The notes beneath the pieces are model-generated. The model searched no databases. It saw nothing but the letters and a program-made list of their open reading frames with translations, and was not told the origin of the DNA. A program made the position numbers and the translations under genes. Shown here piece by piece: positions 7,407 through 13,471 of a stretch of DNA of 13,590 nt (within the stretch, counting starts at the first letter, position 1; each line of letters begins with the position of its first letter). Origin of the DNA: Clostridiales bacterium (GTDB lineage Bacteria > Bacillota > Clostridia > Lachnospirales > WQUN01); NCBI GenBank assembly GCA_031271275.1, contig JAISWA010000221.1:1-13590 (forward strand), in the 5' to 3' direction.

Positions 7407-8228
7407 TTATATTTTTTCCACTTCCAACCGCAAGGAATACCGCTCCGTTTCGCCGGGCAAAGCGTATTTTACAAACCGCCCTATGTTGACGGAGTCGGGC
7501 AGCCCGCACCACGCCTCCAAGCAGACCGCGCCTTCCGCGCCCGTGTACACCACGATAACATTGTGCGCGTCGTCAAGCACGCAGCGCGCCCTATATCCGT
7601 CCGGCTTGTTGTAAAGCGTAAATTCTTTCCTGGCGGGGGTATGGAACACGTCGTCCCAGGGCTTGGAGAGGTCAAGCTTCGTAATGGCAGGGTTGTCCCT
7701 GCCATTTGCGCAGTCGTAGTGTTTTGTCATGTGGTGCTCAAACTTCAGCGCGGCTTTGTCCGTGGCTTTAAAGTACGGGTGCCACCCCATGTAATGGGGC
7801 ATGGGCCTTTCGGATTTGTTCGTCACCCGCGCCGTGGCGAAAAGGGAATCCCCCGCGACTGTATACTCAAGTTCCAGTAAAAAATCGAAGGGATAGTGGG
7901 CGGCTTTCTGGGAAGCGGAATTGTCGCACCACAGCGTGACGGAATTTTCCGTCGCGCCCTTAACCGCGAAGGCGGCGTTTTTCACCAACCCGAGCATGGG
8001 CATGTAGTATTCCCGCCCGTCTATCATGTAGGCGTCGTCTTTTATTTTCCCGCAAAAGGGGAACATCACCGGCGCGCCGCCGGAAGATACCGGCGCGAGT
8101 TCCGCCTTGTCCGCGTCAAAATGCAGCACGTCCGCGCCGCCCACCGTCAGCCGCGTCACCATCCCGCCGTTGTAGGGGGCTATTTGGGCGGTTAAACCGC
8201 CGTCTCTTATTTCAAGAAATCGCGCCAT
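7407..8228 (-). CDS. Aldose 1-epimerase (galactose mutarotase-like)
   Basis: A 273-aa beta-sandwich protein of the aldose-1-epimerase family, which interconverts alpha and beta anomers of free sugars or sugar phosphates in the cytoplasm. The conserved GGAPVMFPFCGKI segment (50-62) resembles the LacX-type branch. MGWHPYF supplies the catalytic acid H150, and LEAWCGLP supplies the general base E238. GGAGG lies 5 nt before the ATG. It lies between the dehydrogenase gene (54 bp upstream, with a repeat in the gap) and the PIG-L gene (15 bp downstream), all on the same strand, consistent with a sugar catabolic operon. The sugar cannot be read from sequence. Confidence 0.9.
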   Translation of the reverse strand: MARFLEIRDGGLTAQIAPYNGGMVTRLTVGGADVLHFDADKAELAPVSSGGAPVMFPFCGKIKDDAYMIDGREYYMPMLGLVKNAAFAVKGATENSVTLWCDNSASQKAAHYPFDFLLELEYTVAGDSLFATARVTNKSERPMPHYMGWHPYFKATDKAALKFEHHMTKHYDCANGRDNPAITKLDLSKPWDDVFHTPARKEFTLYNKPDGYRARCVLDDAHNVIVVYTGAEGAVCLEAWCGLPDSVNIGRFVKYALPGETERYSLRLEVEKI

Positions 8229-8244
8229 ACTTTCCTCCGTCTAT

Positions 8245-8275
8245 GGATTCTTCGCCTGCGGCTCAGAATGACAGA
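8245..8275. repeat. Interspersed palindromic repeat of the 'CATTCTGAGC' type
   Basis: This element lies between the dehydrogenase and mutarotase genes. It carries GGATTCTTCGC on one side and GCTCAGAATGACA on the other. The arms pair as ATTCT/AGAAT (8247-8251 with 8265-8269) and GCC/GGC (8254-8256 with 8260-8262), with a TC/TC internal loop and a 3-nt tip. It matches, from memory, a dispersed repeat (TCATTCTGAGC...GCGAAGAATC) found in intergenic regions of many unrelated bacteria. Only one copy is in this window. Confidence 0.7.
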
Positions 8276-8282
8276 ATAGACA

Positions 8283-9320
8283 TTATTTAAGTTTGAATAC
8301 AATCTTCTTCTTATTGCGGCGCTCCAAGAACATTTTTATGCCTTCCTCCGCGTTTTCAAAAGGAATCACGTCGGAGATATAATCCATTCCGTTCAGCCGC
8401 CCGTCCGCCACCATGGAAACGATTTCGTCCATAGCGGCGATTTCGGCGTCCTTGTCCGGCAATTGGGTAAAAATCAAATCAAAGGACAGCGGCCTGTCCT
8501 TCCAGTCCAAAAGACAGTGGGTGTCCTCCATTACCCCGTACATGACAATCTTCCCGAAGGGTCTTATCATTTTGAGCCCTTCGTTTATTGCGCCGGGGAA
8601 CCCCGCCGCGTCCCACACCGCGTCAACGCCGCCGGGGAAATGCCTGCGGACTGCTTCCGCCGTGTCGGAAACGCTGCTGTTAATCACGATGTCCGCGCCA
8701 AGCGCTTCCGCTAATTTCGCTTTTTCCGCGCGACGCACTACCGCGACGGTTTTTACGCCGGCTTGCTTGCAAACAGCCACCATGACTTGCCCCACCGGAC
8801 CCAGTCCGTACAGCACCAGGCTTTGCCCTCGCTGGATATTCGCCCGCTTGAAGGTAGAATACACTTCCCGGAAAGTGATGAGCATAGTGGAGGGCACCGG
8901 TTCAAAATGGGAAGGTATCTTATATTGGATGCGGCTGTGGTCGTGATGCCGCTTTTCGTCAATGGGTATGCCGTCCGCCGCTAACGCTTCGTGGTCCTCC
9001 ACGACGGCGTATTCCGCCATCGCGCCGAAGGTGGAATAGTACCCGCCAATCTTCTCGTAGATGATGGGATGCAGCACCCGGTCGCCTATTTCAAAATTGC
9101 GCACCTTCGCGCCGCGCTCGACCACTACGCCCACCGCCTCATGACCCAAAATGGTGGGGTAATCCGTAAAGCCGCTGAATTTCCCGTGTAAAATTTTCAA
9201 GTCTGTGCCGCATATAGCGGAGGCCTGTATTTTTATAAGGGCCTGATATTCGCCGATTTCCGGTATGGGAACTTCTTTAAGCCCGAAGGAGAAATCCTTC
9301 TCAATCACTAACGCTTTCAT
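8283..9320 (-). CDS. Zinc-type alcohol/polyol dehydrogenase (MDR family)
   Basis: A 345-aa medium-chain dehydrogenase that oxidises an alcohol or sugar alcohol with NAD(P). A GroES-like domain carries catalytic zinc ligand C37 (ICGTD) and H60-E61 in ILGHEAVG. The Rossmann domain has GLGPVG at 172-177. The usual four-cysteine structural-zinc loop near residues 85-110 is missing: that stretch (HPIIYEKIGGYYSTFGA) has no Cys. The second beta strand ends in VVRRAEK, and two arginines there hint at NADP preference. GGGAG precedes the ATG. Context points to a sugar- or polyol-derived substrate. Related annotations would be sorbitol or threonine dehydrogenase-like; the exact substrate is unknown. Confidence 0.9.
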   Translation of the reverse strand: MKALVIEKDFSFGLKEVPIPEIGEYQALIKIQASAICGTDLKILHGKFSGFTDYPTILGHEAVGVVVERGAKVRNFEIGDRVLHPIIYEKIGGYYSTFGAMAEYAVVEDHEALAADGIPIDEKRHHDHSRIQYKIPSHFEPVPSTMLITFREVYSTFKRANIQRGQSLVLYGLGPVGQVMVAVCKQAGVKTVAVVRRAEKAKLAEALGADIVINSSVSDTAEAVRRHFPGGVDAVWDAAGFPGAINEGLKMIRPFGKIVMYGVMEDTHCLLDWKDRPLSFDLIFTQLPDKDAEIAAMDEIVSMVADGRLNGMDYISDVIPFENAEEGIKMFLERRNKKKIVFKLK

Positions 9321-9369
9321 AAATCTCCCGCCTTTTTTTCATTTATACTTTCCGTTAAACGCCGGGCAT

Positions 9370-9375
9370 ATTATA
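9370..9375 (-). promoter_or_regulatory. Possible -10 box before the dehydrogenase gene
   Basis: A TATAAT on the minus strand lies 49 bp before the dehydrogenase start in an AT-rich stretch within the 114-bp gap after the permease gene. No convincing -35 was found (ACCGGT at 17-bp spacing), so this may be chance. Confidence 0.3.
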
Positions 9376-9434
9376 TATTATTTATTGCCCAGACCGGTAA
9401 AACCGATTTTTATAAAAACCGCCTGAAATTAACG

Positions 9435-10121
9435 TTAACCTTTCACCGCGCCCATGGTCAGCCCTCTGACCAAATATTTCTGTATAAATATCCCCGCCGC
9501 GAAGATAGGCACACAGGCGATTACCGTGGCGGCGGAACTGCCGCCCCAGTTTACGGACACCTGCGAAATGAAGCCCGAAATCCAAACCGGTATCGTCCTT
9601 GTGGAATTGTCGGACAAAATAAGCGAGAACATCAGCTCGTTCCAGGAATAAATCGCGGCAAGAATCCCCGTGGCGGCAAGCCCCGGCGCGCAAAGGGGCA
9701 GCGCAATCCGGACAAAGGATTTGACCCTGGAACAGCCGTCAATCATGGCGGCTTCTTCCAACGCCTCGGGCAAATCGTCAAAGAAACTGCGGAGCATCCA
9801 GATGGTAAAGGGCAGGTTCAGCGTCGCGTGGGTCAGTATAACGGCAAGGTGGGTGTTGGACAACCGCAGCGTCCGCATGATGACGTACAGCGGAATCATC
9901 AGCGTACCCGCCGGAACCATTCGCGTAATCAACACCACCACCGCCCAAATATTGCGCCCGGGCAGCTTGAGCCGGGACAGCGCGTAGGCGCACATGGAGC
10001 CCAGCGTCAGACAGACCGCCATGGAAAAAACCGCGACGATGAGGCTGTTGCCAATGAATTTCACAATATCGTCGTTCATTATTTTTTGGAAATGCACGCC
10101 CTTCACAGTGACAAATCCCAA
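9435..10121 (-). CDS. MalG-type sugar ABC transporter permease, N-terminally truncated (likely remnant)
   Basis: Inner-membrane subunit of a carbohydrate ABC importer. The preserved part is typical from the second membrane helix onward: FIGNSLIVAVFSMAVCLTLG, AYALSRLKLPGR, the EAA loop EEAAMIDGCSRVKSF (122-136), SWNE (159-162) and the terminal GAVKG. The first membrane helix and following periplasmic segment, about 50-60 residues of a 270-290-aa family, are missing. Upstream codons in this frame overlap the repressor gene in a different reading frame and do not resemble a MalG N-terminus. The TTG at 10121 lacks a proper ribosome binding site; the first ATG, at 10079, has none either. No MalF, binding protein or ATPase gene is present, so this is probably a non-functional leftover of a deletion. 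Confidence 0.8.
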   Translation of the reverse strand: MGFVTVKGVHFQKIMNDDIVKFIGNSLIVAVFSMAVCLTLGSMCAYALSRLKLPGRNIWAVVVLITRMVPAGTLMIPLYVIMRTLRLSNTHLAVILTHATLNLPFTIWMLRSFFDDLPEALEEAAMIDGCSRVKSFVRIALPLCAPGLAATGILAAIYSWNELMFSLILSDNSTRTIPVWISGFISQVSVNWGGSSAATVIACVPIFAAGIFIQKYLVRGLTMGAVKG

Positions 10122-11266
10122 ACCTTGTCGAGCACCAGCGACGCCGCCCCCAACGCGACCCCGTCCTCTAAAAATTTGCTGAATTGTATGTTTATAGCGT
10201 TTGACCGGAAACCCACATGCTCCTGTTTCACATACTCCGAAACCGCCCGTAAAAAACGCTCCCCGAACCCTGTAAAAAAACCGCCGATGACAAAATCGTC
10301 GATACCGAGAAGCTTAGACGTGTTGGCGATGAGGCGGCTCAGGTATTTAGCGGCTTCGTTGACGGCGGCTTCCGTCTGCGGGTGGTAATTGTGGTACAGA
10401 TTATAGACCTGCCGCATGGTATTCACTTTTTTGTCTCCGTTGTTTATCTGCGAAATGATATTGGACTCGGAAAGTTTGACGCCGAGGCACCCCTTGTTGC
10501 CGCAGCCGCAGGTTTCGGTTATGCCGTCGTGTGCCATATGGATAATCTCGCCGGAGTTGAACATGTTCCCGTAAAACAGCGAGCCCTTTAAAAATATCCC
10601 CATTCCGATTACTTCGGAGCAAAAGATGTAAATGAAATTTTCTTTTCCCCTTGCCTTGCCTTGGGCGTATTCCGCAACCGCCGCCACGTTGCTGTCATTT
10701 TCCATAAAAATAGGGGCGGCGTACCGGTCCTGCAAATAACCGGCGTAGTTGATGTTCAGGTCGTAGCGCTCGCTTTCGATTACCCTGTTTTTGACCGTGT
10801 CCACAATGCCGGTTACGCCGATGCCGATACCCGCGAGGGAGCTTTCCGCCGGTATGTGCTGCAGCAATTCGTCGATAAGCCCGGAGGTTATTTCCAATAT
10901 ACAGCCCCGGCTCGCGTCGCAGGGGCGCTCGGCTTTGGCGATAATGCCATACGCCATGTCGCAGACGCACCCCCGGATAAAACGGCTGCTCGAATAATCC
11001 AAACCGATAGCGTATTTATAAGCCCGGTTGAGCTTGAGGATAATCGGTTTTCTTCCGCTGTGGGCCTCGCCGTCCCCGCACTCTATGATGCAGCCTTTGT
11101 CGATAAGCTCGGCAATCAGGACGGAAACGGTGGGACGGGAAAGCCCCGTCGCCCGGGAAATACCCGCCCGGGAAATCTGCTCGTTGCCTTTAAGGCATTT
11201 TAAAACGCCGCGGGCATTTGTCAGTTTTATATCCGTAATGGAAAGGGTTTTCCTTTGCGCCTTCAT
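10103..11266 (-). CDS. ROK-family transcriptional repressor (XylR/NagC-like)
   Basis: A 387-aa sugar-responsive repressor of the usual length. The N-terminal winged helix-turn-helix (about 20-65) includes ISRATGLSRPTVSVLIAELI. The ROK domain follows, with GIGVTGIVD (147-155), ENDSN with D191, and the zinc-site signature H243, C253, C255, C260 (CGCGNKGC). The kinase phosphate loop is degraded (GLDYSSS instead of DxGGT), as in repressors rather than sugar kinases. GGGGGTGA precedes the ATG. It very likely binds the palindrome at 11288-11310, which overlaps its own -10 box, giving autoregulation and control of the downstream cluster. Its TGA lies within the extended permease reading frame (19-nt overlap if TTG 10121 is used). 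Confidence 0.93.
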   Translation of the reverse strand: MKAQRKTLSITDIKLTNARGVLKCLKGNEQISRAGISRATGLSRPTVSVLIAELIDKGCIIECGDGEAHSGRKPIILKLNRAYKYAIGLDYSSSRFIRGCVCDMAYGIIAKAERPCDASRGCILEITSGLIDELLQHIPAESSLAGIGIGVTGIVDTVKNRVIESERYDLNINYAGYLQDRYAAPIFMENDSNVAAVAEYAQGKARGKENFIYIFCSEVIGMGIFLKGSLFYGNMFNSGEIIHMAHDGITETCGCGNKGCLGVKLSESNIISQINNGDKKVNTMRQVYNLYHNYHPQTEAAVNEAAKYLSRLIANTSKLLGIDDFVIGGFFTGFGERFLRAVSEYVKQEHVGFRSNAINIQFSKFLEDGVALGAASLVLDKVWDLSL

Positions 11267-11287
11267 TGACGGTCACCCCCGCAGTTA

Positions 11288-11310
11288 TATTGTTAAGTAT
11301 CTTAACAATA
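11288..11310. promoter_or_regulatory. Palindromic operator for the ROK repressor
   Basis: A perfect inverted repeat with 10-bp arms, TATTGTTAAG (11288-11297) and CTTAACAATA (11301-11310), and a 3-bp centre lies 21 bp upstream of the ROK start codon. It covers the -10 box. Its TTGTTAA-n-TTAACAA core resembles XylR-type operators of Firmicutes, which are AT-rich TTTGTT/AACAAA palindromes (established for that family). Binding by this ROK protein is inferred from position. Confidence 0.75.
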
Positions 11311-11327
11311 AGGCGTAAAAATTTCAA
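11299..11327 (-). promoter_or_regulatory. Promoter of the ROK repressor gene
   Basis: Read on the minus strand: -35 TTGAAA (11322-11327), 17-bp spacer, -10 TAAGAT (11299-11304). The -10 box lies inside the palindromic operator, so a bound repressor would block RNA polymerase. Confidence 0.65.
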
Positions 11328-11528
11328 CCATTAATTTTGTCTTTTAATCTGCAATATTTACATAAAACCTCGCGAAATACATTTTTAATTATTTAATATC
11401 ACTATTTTTTAGAGAACATTCTTCCGGGAGTTTGTTGGAAAGAAGATTATGCCGCTTGAAAATATCTTTTTAAACGCCGCATATTGTAAGCATGTCAAAT
11501 TAATCGCGGAGGCAGCTTGGGGAATAAT

Positions 11529-11557
11529 TTGAGCGGAAATAGCGTTAATGCTATAGT
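11529..11557 (+). promoter_or_regulatory. Promoter of the polysaccharide deacetylase gene
   Basis: -35 TTGAGC (11529-11534), 17-bp spacer, -10 TATAGT (11552-11557) with an extended TGC just before it. A small inverted repeat TAGC-n6-GCTA (11540-11553) lies in the spacer and reaches the -10 box. The start codon follows 53 bp downstream. Confidence 0.6.
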
Positions 11558-11610
11558 AAAGCAGTTTTATAAGAACAGGCTGAAAGATAGCCGATAAACA
11601 CGGAGAAAAT

Positions 11611-12879
11611 ATGAACATACGGGTTTTTTCCATACTGCGCGGTATAAACCGCCATATCAAGCGTATTCGCCGGGAACGCGCCGGGGAAATTATGTCGCCG
11701 GTGCGGCGGATAGAATTTGTTTCCCCGCCGAAGGAACGCGTGTGCGCCATGACCTTTGACGACGGGCCGACCGCCGCGCCGTGCCTGCCAACGGGGGGTA
11801 CGGTCTCGCCCGGCGCCGCCCCCGGACTGACCGCGCGGCTGCTCGACGTTTTGAAGCAGCACGGCGCAACCGCTACCTTTGACGTAGTCGGCACCACGGC
11901 GGAAAATTACCCCGACGTGAAGGGCGCGCCGCACACCCATTTTGTTTTTGGCACGAAATACGACCATTACGCTTGTTTTGAGCAGGACGCCCTGGCGGGA
12001 GCGCTAGCGCAGCCGGCGCTTATCCGCAGGATGGTGGAGGAAGGGCATGAGATTGCCAACCACGGGTACCGCCACCGGATTTTCGGCCCGGAATACTTCG
12101 TTTACCGCAAGCGCGTATTTCAGAAAAACCTCGGTGAAGTGACGGCGGACTTGCAAAAGCTCCACGATTTAATCAAAGAAATTTCCGGTTACGAAATAAA
12201 GTTGGCACGCCCGCCCCATTACGTGGACAGGATTGGCAGGTTCGGGCGGGATACCGCGTATACGGCGTTCGCGCGGATGGGATACCAGTACATGGCGGCA
12301 AGCGCGGACGGCGGGGGGTGGTTCCCCACGAAGGGCGACTATGACGCGGACGTGCGCGCCATGGTTTCGCCGTTGGAAGAAATGCTGAAACGCGACCCGG
12401 AAAGTTTGAACGGCAAAATCATTTTCCAGAAAGACGGCTACAACATGTCCATGCAGTCCCCCGTAGCCGACGCGTTGGGGCTGCAGTTGAAATTGCTCGG
12501 GGAATACGGCTACCGGGTGGTTGGCGTGGAGGAATTGACGCGCCTTTCCCCCTTCGAGGACGTGGCGCGGGACGACCCCTGTATCGAAGCCGTGCGGGGA
12601 CTGGACTCAGCAGGGTACGCTATCGGCTTTAAAAACAATACCTTTAAACCAAACGACCCGGTCACGGAGGAACAGCTCGCCGCCATGTGTACCCCGCGCC
12701 GGGAATATAACGCGAAACGCCGCGCCGTCCGGCAGGTGATGCAACCGGAGGAGATACGGCGTTTTATCGCGGAACGTTTCGGCGACTGCGGCGCGGTCAG
12801 GGGAACCGCGCGCCGCGACGCGGTTATGGCGGCATGGGCAATAATCCGGGAGAGGGGTTCTTCAAAATCCATGATATAA
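11611..12879 (+). CDS. Polysaccharide deacetylase with C-terminal SLH module
   Basis: A 422-aa carbohydrate esterase 4 (NodB-fold) protein; the family removes N- or O-acetyl groups from chitin, peptidoglycan or other polysaccharides. Motif 1 is TFDDGP (D50 base, D51 metal), motif 2 is NHGYRH (H151, H155 metal) and motif 3 is ARPP (R200). The motif 5 region, normally ending in a catalytic His, reads IIFQKDGY (270-277) with Lys at that place. Residues 313-359 (SPFEDVARDDPCIEAV... NTFKPNDPVTEEQLAAM) match one SLH module, which normally binds cell-wall polymers. The N-terminus (MNIRVFSILRGINRHIKRIR) is basic without a clear signal peptide, odd for a wall-anchored protein. Insertions lie after motif 1 (54-72) and near 100-130. 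GGAG is 5 nt before the ATG. Confidence 0.88.
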   Translation: MNIRVFSILRGINRHIKRIRRERAGEIMSPVRRIEFVSPPKERVCAMTFDDGPTAAPCLPTGGTVSPGAAPGLTARLLDVLKQHGATATFDVVGTTAENYPDVKGAPHTHFVFGTKYDHYACFEQDALAGALAQPALIRRMVEEGHEIANHGYRHRIFGPEYFVYRKRVFQKNLGEVTADLQKLHDLIKEISGYEIKLARPPHYVDRIGRFGRDTAYTAFARMGYQYMAASADGGGWFPTKGDYDADVRAMVSPLEEMLKRDPESLNGKIIFQKDGYNMSMQSPVADALGLQLKLLGEYGYRVVGVEELTRLSPFEDVARDDPCIEAVRGLDSAGYAIGFKNNTFKPNDPVTEEQLAAMCTPRREYNAKRRAVRQVMQPEEIRRFIAERFGDCGAVRGTARRDAVMAAWAIIRERGSSKSMI

Positions 12880-12880
12880 T
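12872..12880 (+). promoter_or_regulatory. Extended -10 promoter of the GNAT gene
   Basis: TGATATAAT is a perfect extended -10 box overlapping the stop codon of the deacetylase gene. No good -35 is found, which extended -10 promoters tolerate. It would drive the acetyltransferase that starts at 12947. Confidence 0.45.
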
Positions 12881-12946
12881 GGTAAAGCCCTTACTTCGCT
12901 TTTGAAAGATAGGGCTCGAAGCGATTTTACAGCTCGGAGGTTTACA

Positions 12947-13375
12947 GTGGAAATTTCACTTTACCCTAATGATTTATCATCTGATGAATATAAAAAAATT
13001 AAAGAAAGCGCTAATTGGGGAGGTGTTCCTGAAAAAGAATTTATTACTATGGCTCTTACCCGAAGTTTATATACGGTTGTTGCCCGAGATGGGCGGGATG
13101 CGGTCGGCATGGCCCGGCTTATTGGCGACGGTATTTTTTACTGGCACGTACAGGATGTTATTGTATTGCCTGAATATCAAGGGATGGGTATTGGGAAATT
13201 GATAATGGAGCATCTCATCAACTACATAGAGAAGAACATTCCCGATGGGTCTACGAAAGTCGGATTGATGTCTGCAATTGGAAAAGAGGGCTTTTATGAA
13301 AAATTTGGATTTAAAAAGCGTTCGGATAACAATCATGGAGAAGGAATGGAAAGAAAGATACAAAAATCGTTATAA
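12947..13375 (+). CDS. GNAT-family N-acetyltransferase
   Basis: A 142-aa cytoplasmic acetyltransferase that moves an acetyl group from acetyl-CoA to an amine; the acceptor is unknown. The acetyl-CoA loop EYQGMGIGK (Q78-G79-M-G81-I-G83) follows the conserved strand HVQDVIVLP, and the C-terminal EGFYEKFGFKKR is typical of GNAT motif B. The GTG at 12947 is chosen because GGAGG lies 6 nt upstream; an in-frame TTG at 12902 would add an unlikely 15-residue tail. Base composition differs sharply from the preceding gene (a sampled 60-bp line is 35% GC, versus 75% in the deacetylase), suggesting recent acquisition. Confidence 0.88.
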   Translation: MEISLYPNDLSSDEYKKIKESANWGGVPEKEFITMALTRSLYTVVARDGRDAVGMARLIGDGIFYWHVQDVIVLPEYQGMGIGKLIMEHLINYIEKNIPDGSTKVGLMSAIGKEGFYEKFGFKKRSDNNHGEGMERKIQKSL

Positions 13376-13409
13376 AACCAATGCCTACATATGATTTGCG
13401 CGGCAAATA

Positions 13410-13450
13410 TTCGCCTTTTTCTTTAAGGCAGACATGAAAGATAAGGCGAA
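13410..13450. repeat. Hairpin between the GNAT and DUF5713-like genes
   Basis: An inverted repeat pairs TTCGCCTT (13410-13417) with AAGGCGAA (13443-13450), then, after one mismatch, TCTTT with AAAGA, leaving about a 13-nt loop. It lies 34 bp after the GNAT stop. There is no T-run after it on the plus strand, so it is not a clear terminator; it may be an mRNA structure or a transfer scar. Confidence 0.5.
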
Positions 13451-13471
13451 AAATGGAAAGGATTGTGCTTC

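Larger units (their letters stand above)
11267..11610. other. Divergent intergenic region between repressor and polysaccharide deacetylase
   Basis: This 344-bp gap is AT-richer than the genes around it. It holds the ROK promoter and operator (11288-11327) on the minus strand and the deacetylase promoter (11529-11557) on the plus strand. The centre (about 11330-11440) shows nothing recognisable beyond AT-rich DNA. A 27-codon open frame runs from ATG 11449 to TGA 11532, with weak coding support. Confidence 0.6.

Noticed and set aside
7236..7880. Long open frame on the plus strand opposite the mutarotase and PIG-L genes
   Set aside because: It is antisense to two well-supported enzymes, its protein has no recognisable motif, and such frames are expected opposite GC-rich genes.
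9398..9414. Possible terminator CGGT-AAA-ACCG followed by TTTTTAT between the permease and dehydrogenase genes
   Set aside because: The stem is only 4 bp and its T-run faces the plus strand, where no gene ends here.
10103..11266. ROK protein as a sugar kinase
   Set aside because: It has an N-terminal helix-turn-helix domain and the phosphate-binding DxGGT motif is degraded to DYSSS, so a repressor is the better reading.
12885..12919. AGCCCT/AGGGCT inverted repeat as a terminator of the deacetylase gene
   Set aside because: The arms are 6 bp apart by a 23-nt loop with no following T-run, and the extended -10 box of the next gene lies just before it.
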